From: Cynocephalus volans
Lineage: Eukaryota; Chordata; Mammalia; Dermoptera; Cynocephalidae
Reading direction: 5' to 3'
Length of the DNA: 64,000 nucleotides
NCBI RefSeq assembly: GCF_027409185.1
Contig: NC_084472.1
Coordinates: 94,690,427-94,754,426 of the forward strand
In this document: piece by piece, positions 1 to 28,084 of the stretch
How positions within the stretch are numbered: the first letter of the stretch is position 1
How the letters are laid out: each line of letters starts with the position of its first letter
Translations under genes and position numbers: made by a program
Notes under the pieces: model-generated
The model's database searches: none
What the model saw: the letters and a program-made list of their open reading frames with translations, nothing else
What the model was told of the DNA's origin: nothing

Positions 1-418
1 CTCAGGCGGGGGCGCAGATGGGGGCACAGGCGCAGGTGGGGGCGCAGATGGGGGCCCAGGCGCAGGTGGGGCGCAGGTGCTGCAGGCGCAGATGGGGGCG
101 CAGGTGGGGTTGCAGGCGCATATGGGGCGCAGATGTAGGTGGAGGCGCAGGCGTAGGTGGGGGCGCAGGTGCAGGCTCAGGCGGGGGCGCAGGCGCAGGT
201 GCAGGTGGGGCGCAGGCTCAGGTGGGGGCGCAGGTGCAGATGGGGGCGTAGGTGGGGGTGCAGGCGCAGGTGGGGGTGCAGGCGCAGATGGGGGCGCAGG
301 CGCAGATGGGGGCGTAGGTGGGGGTGCAGGCGCAGATGGGGCGCAGGTGTAGGTGGGGGCGCAGGTGCAGGCGCAGATGGGGACGCAGGTGCAAATGGGG
401 GCGCAGGTGTGGCGGGGA
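1..418. repeat. GC-rich minisatellite (GGCGCAGGTGGGG-like units)
   Basis: A tandem array built from short units such as GGCGCAGGTGGG, GGCGCAGATGGG and GGTGCAGGC runs from the first base to about 418 and probably continues to the left. The + strand is a series of G4-G5 runs separated by CGCAGGT or CGCAGAT, so G-quadruplex or i-motif folding is plausible. Long open frames run through it in several frames on both strands, which is expected because the units rarely contain stops. It lies upstream of ASAH1 exon 2, so it is in intron 1 or close to the missing exon 1. Confidence 0.9.
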
Positions 419-2159
419 GGGCGTGGCGTGAGAACACCTGGTCGGGGCCGCATCTTTACGGGTTCTGTGGTTTTGGGCGCAGGGGTGTGAGTGCAAAGCA
501 GTCTGGTGAAGTCCATCCCCGGCTGAGTCGGTACTAGGTGGAACTAGAACACTTTTTCGGGAAATCCTAATCTCTGCAAAATGGCTGGGTGTGATCCACA
601 GATGCTCAAATTTGAGTGATTGTACCTGAATAACCAGTTCCAGGCTCTCGCATCCCGAACTGTTAAAATGTTTTGGTCGACCTGAGTGCATTATTCATCA
701 AGCCACAGACTGCTTGATGACTTTGGCTTTCTCTACCTGAAGACCAGGTGCTTTCTCCTGAAGGAGTTCTAGCACAAGGTCGTGCCCTGTCGCTGCAGGG
801 AAAGGCCAAGTCGTCCCGAACCTGGGCGGTGGGAGCAGCCCAGGGCAGGCTCCAGCATGACCGCTGTGGCCTTCACTCCCGAGTCATGGGAACGCCTGTC
901 CCGTGTCTCTTTCCTGCAAACAAGTCACAGGCCACAGACTTCAAAATTGCAAGTGACAATAAGGGACCAGCGTGACTCATTTTACGGAAGAGGAAGTAGG
1001 CCTAGAGTGAGACAGTCTCTAGCAAGAGGTCACGTTACTGTTACTGTTTACAGTAGCATGCCAACCGCAAGCCTCTTGACGCCCTGTCTGGAGCTCTTTC
1101 ATAATTCATTTATTTAAAAGCAATAAGACTGCACTTTTCTTTGCCAACAAATCAGATGAATAGGAACCTGGGTGCACAGTGCCTTTGTTTCTGTCTGTGC
1201 TCAGACAAAATCATGAAGTGGCCTTGCCTTGTCTCATTTTATCTTGCCTCAGGGTAACCTTCTCTGTTATTCTGAGAGATATTACAAGGTTGTTCTGTGA
1301 GATCGTTTCTGTCCGAGAGAACAAAAATAACCTGGCTATGACTGACAGACCAGCTTGTAATAATATTGAGATCTAGCTGTGAACCTCAGAGCAGTTTCAA
1401 ATATTGGGGCCTGTTTTTCCTTCCTTGTCAGTATCTTATTTTTTCAAGCAAAAGTATTTTAGAAGCTAAATTCAGAACAAGCAGAATCAACCTTTCAATG
1501 AAATTTAATGTAGTTCTTACCTAAATAGTGGTTGTCAAAATCTAGTCTAGCCACTGGTGTCAGTTTGGGAGGCTGTTTTCACAAGTCTTCAAGGAAATGA
1601 GAAAAATAAGGGCATAAAACTAAAATTATTAATTTAGGCTGTTAGTCTTTATTTTGATTTATGGATTTCTAATTTTTATTGTTGTTCAAATGCTCTTTTT
1701 TAAAATAAAATAATGGCCAAGGTAGATGTTATGATTTGTCTTTGTTTTGTTTTAACATCTCCACTTGGCAGATATTAAAACAAAAATTGGGACCCTCTTG
1801 TGCAGGGGCCCTGTTAATTTTTCTACTAGTCTGGAAAATACTGGGACTTACTGGCCGAAAGGACCTTTGGAACCTCACGGAAGTCTAATGACTTCATTCT
1901 CTGATAAGAATAATCAGTTTTTCAGTTAGAATAATTACATGATAAACTATTCATAGTCTCATGATTAAAAAGAAAGATATTTCAAACCTGTTTTTGATAA
2001 ATATGATTAAGGAGGACTGGCTTTAAATTACAAATAACAGTCATTCGATGTAGAATATCTATAGGGGTTTTTTGTTTGTTTGTTTATTTTTGAAGCTTTT
2101 CACAATATTCATATTTTAAGGTCCTCCTGAATTATTCTTCATTATTGAATCTATTAAGA
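419..2159. other. ASAH1 intron 1, no gene recognised
   Basis: Starts moderately GC-rich next to the minisatellite and becomes AT-rich. Only short unconvincing frames occur. I looked here for the signal-peptide exon of acid ceramidase and did not find it. Confidence 0.5.
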
Positions 2160-3050
2160 GATGTTGGCAATGGGAAAGGGAGACTGATGACATCATTCAG
2201 GGTTCTGTAGACTCTGTTAATGATTTTGGAATTTATCCTAAAACAATGTGAAGCCACTGGATGCTTTTAGACAAGGTAACATTTTCACTTTAGAAAGATC
2301 CGGTTGGAGTGGAGCGGGGCAAGGGTGGATATGAGGAGCCTCGTCTGGAGGAGAAAACAGGGTTCATTAAAGGAGGGTGGCACCAGTGGTAGGGGAGAGA
2401 AGCAGATGGTTCTAGAGAATATCAGGGGCAGAGTGAGCAGAAGGAAGGACTGGATGAGAGTGAAGGCATGAGGTGTCACGTGACCCACACGTTTCTGAGG
2501 TGCTCAGCTGGGTGAATGCTGGCATCACAGTCAGGGACCGTGGGGAGGGAAAGGCTTGGGGGCTAAAGAGTGAGGATCATTTCCATTTTGGTTATGTTGA
2601 ATTTCAGTTGGCAAAGACAGATCTAGCAGGCCATGGAGACTGGAGCTCAGAACAGAGGTGTTGGGAGTCATGGGCATAAAGATATTATTTGAAGCCGTTG
2701 GAGCAGATGAACTCATCTAGAAAGAGGCTATGGAAAGAGGGGGGAAAAAAGACAACAAGGCAGAAGCTAAGTAAGTTGCGTACGTACGTGTCAGGTAGAA
2801 AAGAAATTGGCAAAGTTAAAGCAAAAGCCGAAATGGGAGAGTCTGGAACGGGAAGCTCAGGGAAGAGAGTGCGCAGGGTTACCCTCATTGAACTCTACTG
2901 AGGTGTCTAGTATCCATTGATGTTTGGCAACTAGAGATCATTGGTCATCTGAGCCAGAGCAGTGTTGGGGGCAGGGAATAGACTGCAGTAGGCTGAGGAG
3001 TGATGAGAGACAGAGGAACTAGAGCAGGAGAGATGACTGTTTTCAGTAAT
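2160..3050 (+). repeat. Ancient interspersed repeat, family not named
   Basis: A purine-rich stretch whose wording (for example AAGCCACTGGATGCTTTTAGACA near 2251 and GGGAGTCATGGGCATAAAGA near 2664) resembles a common old mammalian repeat that I recognise but cannot name with certainty. It has no intact coding frame. Confidence 0.4.
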
Positions 3051-3299
3051 AAATCTGAGCAGATTCACAAGAGGCATGAAAGTGAACATAATGGCTCAAT
3101 AACTAATTGCTGAAGCGAACTTCTTTTTATGCATCAGCTTCTCATAGGAGTAATAACATAGTTGACATTAGCATTGAATCAGCTTTAGCAATGATTCTCA
3201 CAGTTTCTAAAAGTCTCATAAACCCTGTCTGGCCTACTTAATTTTATTGTACTGCATCCGCTTTTCCCCAGTAGGCCAAAGGAGGGAACGCACAGGTAT

Positions 3300-3415
3300 A
3301 ATCACTTATTCAACAAATATTGCACACCTGTTATATGCCAGACTCTGTCCCAAATGCTAGGAACAGGCCAGCCAACAAGACAGACAAGGTCTCTGCCTTC
3401 GTGGAGGGTCTTTTC
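3300..3415 (+). repeat. L2 3' end fragment
   Basis: Contains a diverged version of the hallmark L2 tail: CACCTGTTATATGCCAGACT, then ACAAGACAGACAAGGTCTC and CTGCCTTCGTGGAGG. This follows the L2 order of words and is typical old intronic debris. Confidence 0.7.
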
Positions 3416-4370
3416 ACATTCCTTTTACCTAAATTTCAGTAGTTTAATAGGGTGCCATCCCATCAAAGCTCAGAAAACAAGTGAAAAAACATCTACGTAC
3501 TCATCCTAATTGTCATGCACACAAGAAACACGCCTTTTCTTATTCAGTGTGTGTCTTCCAAGCTGTTGATAGAGAACATTTTAGGAAACAAATCTTATTT
3601 GGAAAATTTTTGTTGATGAATTATAGAATTTAATTAAAAATTTTCTCACTAGAGTTGTTCAACTTCTTTCTGGTATATATGAAAACTGGTGTGAACTACA
3701 AACTTTTTAAAAATTATTTTTAATTGTCTTTTTCTGAGTATATGAATAAAGCAAGCACACAAAGGCTTCCAGAACTTTTTTGTACATTATTAGAAGCATA
3801 CATTCATCAAGTTTGTCGCAAATTCTGCAGGACTCAAATATTTTAAGAATCTAGGTGAGTTATGTCATTTCTTTTAGGTGTGGAACATTCATAGGCTCTT
3901 TAATGAAATAATTTTCACTGTATATATTATTTTCCTAAGTATGTTATTTTCAGCGGCTCTGTAATTAGTTTTTCTTAATTAGTGGAGAGGACATGACTGA
4001 TAACTAGAATAATTAGAGAATTTGCTGACCCAGAAAGTCTTTTAAAAACATTTTCCAGAGAGTTTCAAATGTAAATGCATTGAAACATCAGATATTCAGC
4101 ACTTCCTTCCACCTGTAGTAAGCCAGAGAGAGAAAGTTGATTCTGTTTGATTTTTTCCCTGTGATAGAGTAACAGTATACCAAGCAGACTGCATAATATC
4201 TCTCCCTATCACCTGTTGATAATCTTCACTTATCATCTATTTAAATTTTCACCTACCTTGATGAGATTGTCTGTTATGAAACCGTGTACAGTTAACTTTG
4301 CGGATAGTAAGAAATTTCAAATAACGAATGAGTTCATTGCAATTCTATTTCAGGGCTGTACCTAGATTTG

Positions 4371-4551
4371 TTTTTTGGTTTTTGTGTTTTTTTTGAAGAT
4401 GACCGGTAAGGGGATCTTAACCCTTGGCTTGATGTTGTCACCACCATGCTCAGCCGGTGAGTGAACTGGCCATCCCTATATAGGATCCGAACCCATGGCC
4501 TTGGTGTTATCAGCACCGCACTCTCCTGAGTGAGCCACGGGCCGGCCCTTC
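4371..4551 (-). mobile_element. Dimeric tRNA-Ile-derived SINE (CYN-like)
   Basis: Read on the - strand it has two tRNA-Ile-like units in tandem (GGCCGGCCCGTGGCTCACT-type left unit, GGCCAGTTCACTCACCGG-type right unit) and ends CCTTACCGGTCATCTTC plus an A-rich tail. A 12-bp target duplication TACCTAGATTTG lies at 4359-4370 and 4552-4563. A- and B-box-like words remain. Inserted in ASAH1 intron 1, antisense to the gene. Confidence 0.88.
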
Positions 4552-4925
4552 TACCTAGATTTGAAGTCATGCTTCCCTTATAGGATTCTCCCTTGATAGT
4601 GAGGAAGTAGCTCTCTTTCCACCCTATCCACAAAACTAACCATTTTGTTTAAATGACAGGTGTTAATGCCTTGTGAGCACCTGAAATACCGTTGTCTCGT
4701 AGCTGCTGTCTTTCTTCTTTTCTCTCACATTTGCCCTTTTTTTCTTGCAACCAGACCCTATGCAGATTTCCTGTTATTACCCTCAGACTGCCTCATGTGT
4801 TGCTGCTAGCTTGCTCTTTAGCTCTTACCTCTGGGGCAGGTCGAATTCTCATCTAACACTTGAAAGAGCGTTTTCAACATCTCTCACAGTTGTCCAGTAA
4901 GAAATGTACCTGTAATTTGATTTTT

Positions 4926-5109
4926 TTTTTTTTTTTTTTTTTTTATAATGACAGCTACAGTTTTTATTTATTTATTTATTTATTTTTTCGTGACCGGCGC
5001 TCAGCCAGGGAGTGCACTGGTCATCCTTATATAGGATCCGAACCCGCGGCGGCAGGAGCGTCGCCGCGCTGCTAGCGCAGCACGCTACCGAGTGCGCCAC
5101 GGGCTCAGC
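4926..5109 (-). mobile_element. GC-hairpin SINE subfamily copy
   Basis: The - strand begins GGGCTGAGCCCGTGGCGCAC. In place of the tRNA-Ile anticodon arm it carries a GC-rich hairpin (GCGCGGCGACGCTCC core), then CGCGGGTTCGGATCC as B box and a TATATAAGGATGACC linker, and ends GCGCCGGTCACG. A mixed A-rich tail with (AAAT) repeats and a long A run follows. The flanks repeat CTGTAATTTGATTTTT at about 4910 and 5111, so it is a genuine retroinsertion. It belongs to the same subfamily as the copy at 45617-45779. Confidence 0.85.
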
Positions 5110-5556
5110 CCTGTAATTTGATTTTTATATTGGCCTTGGTACCCGGGGCATACAAATATAATTATTGGGGAGGGATAGGAGTCATGCATCTCATTTATTT
5201 GCGAGTTGATTCTAGTGATCATCAAAAGCCCTGAACTAAGTGCAGATTATTCTCTATTAAGAATTAAATTGAGGCATTGATGTTGTTATTAATGCTGTGG
5301 GAAGTCTGGGATACAGCAGGGAAGCCTTGGACTCTGATCCTTTCACCAGCTGTGTAATCGTCTACAAATCACTAATGGAGCTGAGTTATGCATCCAGAAT
5401 GTAACTAACCATAAAATTCCTGATAGCGTGCAACTCAGCAAAAGGGACTAAACTGGATTTTTATGAAACAAATCACATTTTAACTAACAAAAAAGTCTGA
5501 TATTTAGAAGCATTTTATATTGAATAAGGTAGATAAAAAGTAAGCGTTGCATTTCT

Positions 5557-5739
5557 TTTTTTTTTTTTTTTTTTAATTTTATTTTGTCGATATACATTGT
5601 GGCTGATTATTGCTCCCCATCACCAAAACCTCCCTCCCTTCTCCCTCCCCCCCTCCCCGCCAACAATGTCCTTTCTGTTTGCTTGTCCTATCAACTTCAA
5701 ATAATTGTGGTTGTTATATCTTCTCCCCCCCCCCCCCCG

Positions 5740-5783
<44 letters not shown>

Positions 5784-5846
5784 TTATATATTAATTTTTA
5801 GCTCCCACCAATAAGTGAGAACATGTGGTATTTCTCTTTCTGTGCA
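5557..5846 (-). mobile_element. 5'-truncated young L1, 3' end only
   Basis: On the - strand this is the last 290 bases of the same L1 family as the full-length copy at 43567-50621: the GAGAACATGTGGTATTTCTC region read in reverse, a CA repeat, a G-rich tract, a GAGGGAGG segment and an AATAAAATTAAAAA tail. A perfect 16-bp target duplication TAAGCGTTGCATTTCT occurs at 5541-5556 and 5847-5862. The C run (about 5725-5739) next to (TG)n is the reverse of the L1 3' UTR G tract. Confidence 0.93.
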
Positions 5847-6580
5847 TAAGCGTTGCATTTCTAAAGTTAATAATTGCTTTTCTTATTAAATGATGTATTT
5901 GGAAAATTCATATTTGTAAATTAGGACTTTCTTAAGTAGAGTGCTACTTTTTGGTATCTATTTCCAAATTTACTAAACAAGAACTAGTGAATTTAGAGTA
6001 AGTACCATGTCCTCCATTGCAGTAGCTATTACTTTAAAGTAATTTTAGATAGGTACAGTTTAAAACATTTAAAAATAATGTCAGAGAATAATTCTCTGGA
6101 ACTAATTATTTATATCTATACATAATGTAAATCAAATCATGCAGTTTTTTAAATTTAATATTTAAAAATTTATCAAAATATACATGGTTAATATAAGTCA
6201 AATAATATAAACAGGCATATGAAAAGCAACAGTCCCCTCCCTTCCTTCTACCCCAGCCCCCTTTTCTAGAAGCAACCATTTTGAACTCTTTCTGCTCTGA
6301 GTTGACCAGGTAGTTCTCTACTCAAGGGCAATGTTCAGCCAACACCCACGCCTACTGCCATGCTAGTTGTTTGCAGCCCAGTCTCTTTTGATTGATTGGT
6401 ACCCTACCATATTGGGTGCTAACAATTTCACCCCTGGTTTTCTTTGTGAATATTGAAGTTGATAATATATTTGTACTATATTTGTCTGAGTAAATTAGCT
6501 TTAGGCATTATCTACTCTCATACTGCAAAGGTGGATAAAAATTTAGCTTACTGTCAACATCCTTCCCTCTACCTTTCTTT

Positions 6581-8505
6581 AAAAAAAAAAAATAGCTTTA
6601 TTGAGAGATAATTCACGTATCATACAATTCACCCATTAAAAATGTACAATTCAATGGCTTTAGTATTTTTTTATTTTATTTTTTTAAAGATGACCTGTAA
6701 GGGGATCCGAACCCGTGGCCTTGGTGTTATCAGTACCACACTCTCCCAAGTGAGCCAGGGCCAGGCCCTTGGCTTTAGTATATTAACAGAGTTGTGTGAC
6801 CATCACCACAATCAATTTCAGAACATTTTCATCTCCTCAGAAAGAAATCCCTCTCACTTAGTCCTCACCCCCACAATACCCCACCCCACCCCCAGCCCTA
6901 GGCAACTACTGATCTATTTCCTGTCTCTATAAATTTGCCTGTTCTGCACTTTTCACATAAAGAGGACCATATAATATGTAGTCCTCTGTGACTGGTGTCT
7001 TTCACTTAGCATAATCTTTGCAGAGTCTTCCTTCTTGTGGCCTGTATCAGTACTTCATTTCTTCTTATTGCCAGATGATATTCCATTATATGAATACACC
7101 ACACTTTGTTTATCCATTCATGAGTTAATGGACACTTATGTTGCTTCCACTTTTAGCTATTATGAATAATGCTGCTATAAACATTGCATACAAATTTTTG
7201 TGTAGATATGTTTTCATACCTTTTGGGTATATACCTAGGAATGGAATTATTCGGTCGTATTGGTAATTCTACGTTTAACTGTCTGAGCAACTGCTAGACT
7301 GTTTTCTAATACAGCTACACTATTTTACATCCCACCAGTAGTGTATGAATGATCCGATTTCTTTACAACTTCACCAACATTTATGTTATTATGTCTCTTT
7401 TATTATAGCCATCCTGAGTGTGTGTGAAGTAGCATCTTATTATGGTTTTGATTTGCATTTCCTTGATGGCCAGCTAATGATGTTGAGCTTTCATTTGCTT
7501 ATTAGCCATTTGTATATCTTCTTTGGAGAAATGTCTATTCAGATCCTTTGCCCATTTTTTAATTGGATTATCTGTCTTTTTATTATTGAGTTGTGAGATT
7601 ATATATTCAAGATATAAGTCTCTTATCAGATACGCAATTGGCCACAAATGTGAGGGTTTCTCTTTAGACTCTCAATTCTATTTCATTGTTCTATGTATCT
7701 GTCCTCATGCCATTGCCACACTGTCCTTGACTACTGTAGGCAAGACTTACTGTGATTAGAGTAAGTTCTACTGCACTTATTTTGCTTATTTATTAAGTAA
7801 AAATTATCTTATTACAGCCCTAGGCAACTACTAAATCCTTACTGTAGTAATAGACTTACTGTACTTACTAATGTAGTAAGTTTTAAAATTGTGAAGTATG
7901 AGTCCTCTAACTTTGTTCTTCCTTCTCAAGATAGTTTTGGATATACTGGGTCCCTTAAATTTCCATATAAATTTTAGGATCAGCTTGTGTATTTCTGCAA
8001 AGAAGCCAGCTGGGATTTTGATGGATAATGCATTGAAGCTGTAGATAAATTTGGGGATTTCCATTTTAACAATATTAAGCCTTCCAGTCCATAAACATGT
8101 ATGGCTTTCCATTTATTTGTTTTCTCTAATTTCTTTGTACCGTTTTGTGGTTTTAAATATACAAGTCTTGTACATCCTTGGTTAAACTTATGCCTATGTA
8201 TTTTATTCTTAGTGATACTATTATATATGGACTTATTTTCTTAATTTCGTGTTTAGTTTGCTCATTGCTACTGTACTCGTATAGAAATATAATTGATTTC
8301 TGTGCATTGATCTTATATCCTGCAGCCTTGCTGAATGCATTTATTAGTTCTAATGAATGTTTTAGTGGATTCCTTAGGATTTTCTCTATACAACTTTTTG
8401 TATGTAAATAGTTTTACTTCTTTTCCAATTTGGATGCCTTTTGTTTCATTTTCTTGCCTAACTGCCCTGGCTAGACTCTCCAGGAGAAAGTTGGAGTGGG
8501 GCAAG
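6581..8505 (-). mobile_element. Decayed older L1, ORF2 end and 3' UTR
   Basis: The - strand encodes broken L1 ORF2 pieces. One at 8504-8313 resembles the reverse-transcriptase region; another at 8112-7831 has [20 protein letters not shown], the familiar post-RT segment. Further 3' reading gives L1 3' UTR wording such as the reverse of TAGCTTTATTGAGAGATAATTC (6592-6613). Frames are interrupted throughout. A SINE was inserted later at 6667-6769. Confidence 0.85.
6667..6769 (-). mobile_element. Monomeric tRNA-Ile-derived SINE
   Basis: The - strand reads GGGCCTGGCCCTGGCTCACT, a GTGTGGTACTGATAACACCA anticodon-arm-like stretch with GAT retained, then GGGTTCGGATCC and CCTTACAGGTCATC before an A tail. 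A 12-bp duplication TGGCTTTAGTAT flanks it at 6655-6666 and 6770-6781. It interrupts an old L1 3' UTR. Confidence 0.88.
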
Positions 8506-9104
8506 TGGACGTCATTGTCCCTTCTCCCTTTTTCCTCACTTTCCTTCTTCAGTTCTATACCCTCTTACTCCTGCTTAGTCAATGTTGGTAACATAATTGT
8601 AATTGAGTTTTCCATGCTTTATCTTTATATCTCCTTTTAAAAAATGAAAACAGTGAACAATATTTAAGGAAGTATGATTTATAAATATTGGTCATTGTTC
8701 AATGTGCTATGATTACATTTATTTTTCTATAATTCCAAAGCCCGAACTCCTATCACTCTTAAAGACTACTCAAATATGTCCTCTACCAATTACTCAGGAT
8801 CATGCAGCATTTTCATTTGCTTTGTATTAACATCATGCCTTATTTATACAGACTTTCCCCCAGGTTTCCATTGCTTTCTTTATTTTCTTTTTCCTATTAG
8901 AAGAAGAAACCAAACCTATGCCAACATCACTTGTATCCTTCCAGCTTCTGACTTATCCTCTCTCAATATTTATTCTTTCTCTTCGTCTTGAAACCTACTA
9001 AATTCCTATTGTAGTGGCACCACTTTTTTCTTATCTGCACCATACTTTTCTCAGTAGCATTTTAAGTACCATGATATTTTATCTTTTTTTAAAAAAAAAT
9101 TACC

Positions 9105-10510
9105 ACTACATCATGTCAGAACAAGAAAAGAGGAGCAAAATGAACTTCAAATGTTGTGCTTTTGGGGCAAAGTGGAGCATGGATTCTTTTGTAATTGAAT
9201 TAGGTGGCAAAGCATTGACACTAATGTTGTGCTAAAAGAATAAATACATGTCAGCATTACCACGTTAAGCACTCATCACAGTATTCCCAACTTTTAGGAA
9301 AGTCATTGTCAGAAAAACAAGAAAACTTAAAGCTGAGTATCTTATCATAGCAGAATTTATTTACAACTTTCAAAAAAGTAAAATGAGCTGTGACCAAAAT
9401 AAGTCTGCAAGTAGCTCATTTGTTGGCAAAGCAAGGAAAGCACTTTACCAAAGGAGAGTTAGTTAACTAAATTGTATTTGATTGTAGCAGTGGAATAAAT
9501 GTGTCCAGAGAAAATGAAATTGTTCCACATGCCTTTAAGTGAGAACAGTTGTCCAGGACTTTGGGAGCAACAGCAGTATCAATTAAAAAACAAGGCGAAT
9601 GATTTTGAGTCATTTTCCTTGGCTCTTGAAGTTACCGATATGGATCAGTTGTTGATATTCACAGAGGATCTATTCAGATTAGAGTTTGAAGTGACTGAAG
9701 AATTAGCCTCAATAGTCTTTTGTGAAACAGCTACAGGCAAGGATATTTTCAGAGAAGTTGAGATAATAGTAATTCAGTATACCCTGAAGTGGAATCTGCT
9801 AAGATGTATAGCAATCAACAGTGGTAAAAATACATGTGAGCAGAAAAAGGCTGAGTCGAGCAAATCTGCATGACTTTTGAACATGCAAGGTATTTAAAGC
9901 TCATGGTTATTAATTACGTTATTGTCAGATACTTTGTGGAAAGTGTTTGAATTTGACATGCCTTATTGAACAGCAGTGTAAGCCATGAACTTCTTTGACT
10001 CTTGTGAATATAACCGTCATAATTTCTGTGACTTTATGTTAGAAATAGAAGCTGAGCATCCTGACTTCCCATATGATAGTTAGCTTCATACCAGTAATGT
10101 TTTGTGCCATTTTTAAGCTCAGAGCTGAAACTGTATTTTTTTCTGAACAAAAAGAACTGCCCTCAACTACTATTATTGAACATGAACCGCTTTGCAAATT
10201 AGTTTTTACTATAGACTTGATATTGTTTCTTAATGAATTCAACCCAAAATTACCAGGCAGAACTGCACTTACAGGAGAAAGTTATACTGTGGTAAGGTCA
10301 TTTTGACAACAATTAATGTTTGAATCACAACAATTAATGTCAAGCTACTTTATATTCTTCCCATGCTATAAAAAAGTTAAAACAAGATGTGGTATCTCCA
10401 TTTCTACCCAAATTTGCAGCTGACATATTTTCTGAGCTTAATTTACACTTCCAGTAGTTTCCTCCCCTAGTCTACCTCTTCTTATTATGAATTTAAACTT
10501 TTTAAAAATT
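9105..10510 (+). pseudogene. hAT/Charlie-type transposase fossil
   Basis: Several + strand frames show hAT-family transposase wording. The piece at 9113-9232 resembles the N-terminal zinc-finger region. The piece at 9499-9870 has SFSLALEVTD, QLLIF and FEVTEELASIVFCETATGKD, which match the core region of Charlie-like and GTF2IRD2-like hAT proteins. A further piece at 10073-10303 has ELPSTTIIEHEPLCKL and FNPKLPGRTAL. Stops and frameshifts separate the blocks and no terminal inverted repeats were seen, so it is dead. It lies in ASAH1 intron 1 in the gene's orientation. Family assignment is from remembered motifs; which Charlie subfamily is unknown. Confidence 0.72.
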
Positions 10511-10674
10511 ATTATTTTACTTTTATAGTATTGGGTCTTCAGAGGAAAGGAGATAAATATACTTGCCACCTTGAACTAGTAAAATAATCATAAATCTGTG
10601 TGAACTTTTTTGATAATTTTATGTTAGGAGAAAATTCTAGTTTGCTGCTGAGTCTGAGCAACTCTCCCTAACAC

Positions 10675-11060
10675 AGTCTCATTCATTCATTGTCTCAGGC
10701 AGTGGCCTCAGTGTTGCGGGGAGCACAAAGTCTGGTGTTGAAGAGAGACACAAACAAATCATTATAATGCAGTATCATAAATATGGTAATGGAGATGTGT
10801 ACAAATGCTGTGGGTATCTAGAGGAGGGAATGACTATTTCATTTAGGAAGTAGAGGAAGACTTCACAAAAAAGGGAGAATTGGAACTGGATCTTAGAAAT
10901 TAGAACCAAAAGTTCACCAGGTCAGGGAAGGGCACTGCAGGCTTGGGCATGGAAGGGAGAGCAGTGAGAGGAAGTGCTTGCATGTGGCTGTAAGTATCAG
11001 AGGGAGTGTCAGGAGATGAGGCTGGGGTGGTAAGTTATGGCCAGATCAGCATAACTGTGC
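10675..11060 (+). repeat. L2-like fragment
   Basis: Contains CATTCATTCATTGTCTCAGG, GGGGAGCACAAAGTCTGG and GAAGACTTCACAAAAAAGG, in the order of the L2 tail followed by the small motif (GAGGAAGACTTC) often found downstream of it. Diverged and non-coding. Confidence 0.5.
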
Positions 11061-11501
11061 AGTGTGCAGTGTGCTCTGAATATCTGGCTTGGGATGCAAA
11101 TCTCAGGACAGGCTGCGATAGAGTTGGCTCATAAATGCAGATAATATGGCATCCTATCGAGTCGTTTACATTTAGTGAAAAGTCAGCCTATCTAACATAG
11201 ACATTTTCCATCCACTTCCTTAAATTTACTCTTTACTCAATACACTTGCAACGTAAGAGCCACATTACAACACCTGGAGCTTGTGCAAATTGAATTGAGA
11301 GTGAAAATGTACTTCATGGTTTGGGATTTTAGAAGTTTTCTTGGGAGGAAAAGACTTTTATTTGAAGAGATATTGAAATTGTCTAAAAGGGCAAAATCAC
11401 ACTTGATTTTGTCTTCACAAACTGTAACTACTTTTGCAGGTTGCCTATTCAGTTAGCAAGCATTTGTTATTTTCTGAAACTTCTAATTTTCTGTTTCTTA
11501 G

Positions 11502-27042
<15,541 letters not shown>

Positions 27043-28080
27043 GCACACTTCTGGCCTATACAATGTGCTCTCTGAGACGTCAAGATGTGATCTCCAATGA
27101 GACTGACTAGTGCCACCATCTGATCTCCTTCCAAAGACTAAGACTCAGGGCAGGTTCTCTTTGAGTCGTGAGCTAGTCCTTCTTAATAAAATTCACAGAA
27201 TATTTTTGCCTTATCAGTTGATTGTTATTATTTCCAGATAACTTCTTTAAGTGAAGTAAAACAATCATCTAGAATTTACTGAGTTTCATTTCACTTTGAC
27301 ACTTGGGGATGGGGATGACCAATTAAACCGCTATGGGACCCACCTCCATGAAGTAAACCTAGATTCTCTGCATTTAATCCAGTGCATCTGTGTGAGTAAT
27401 GTAAAAGTAAATAGTCCACATTAGTCAGTTTTTCACTTTTATCTACATACTGTATTTGTATGTTTTTCTGTACAGCAGTCATTTCCTTCTGGTTCTAACT
27501 TCTATGATTTTTTTTTATTTGATTTTATATGAATTCTTTTATTTGATTGGGGGGATGTGACAGATAGTCAACTGTGTATTTCTTTTAATGGGCAATAAAA
27601 TGGGGCTTTGACTATATAGTACTTTTTGGGGTTCACAAAGTAATCAGTATGCAAGGCAACCTTTTATACAAAGAATTGAAGTGTTCCCTTTTTCATAATT
27701 ACTCTACCTCCCAGTAACCCCAGGAAGTTGCTAACTTCAAAAACTGAGTCCCAGGTTCTGTAAATTAGTAAATGAATATGTCTAAGACTTGTGGAAAATA
27801 AGAAGTGAACCTATTATTTTAAATTCTCATAAGTATCATTCATTAACAAATAGGTTTTTAGTTTGTTCTGATCAACAGGTATTTTTTAAAACCTTTATTA
27901 TAATTATTAATAATGTTTTTCAGAAACCAATCTATTTATGAAAAGTGCTAATAGAACTTGTTAACCTTTCTAACTTTCACAATTAACTGTAAAATGTATG
28001 CCATTTGTACAAGACTGTGTCTACTTCATTTTGTATAATCTCAGTTGTATTCATGAAAATAAACAGCCATTGGAAACATC
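27043..28080 (+). other. ASAH1: ASAH1 3' UTR with candidate poly(A) signals
   Basis: Non-coding, AT-rich, no strong repeat. AATAAA occurs at 27185-27190, 27594-27599 and 28058-28063. The last is followed by a change to ordinary intergenic sequence and gives a 3' UTR of about 1 kb, a likely full-length end. The first would make a very short 3' UTR. Which are used cannot be decided from the sequence. Confidence 0.65.
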
Positions 28081-28084
28081 ACTC

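Noticed and set aside
18..691. Several long open frames on both strands at the left end
   Set aside because: They run through a minisatellite without stops; the arginine/glycine-rich or proline-rich products are an effect of the repeat.
1..1100. ASAH1 exon 1 (signal peptide)
   Set aside because: No ATG-led hydrophobic exon with a donor of the right phase was found; it must lie to the left.
4371..4551. Pair of tRNA genes
   Set aside because: Target duplications and an A-rich tail show a SINE dimer.
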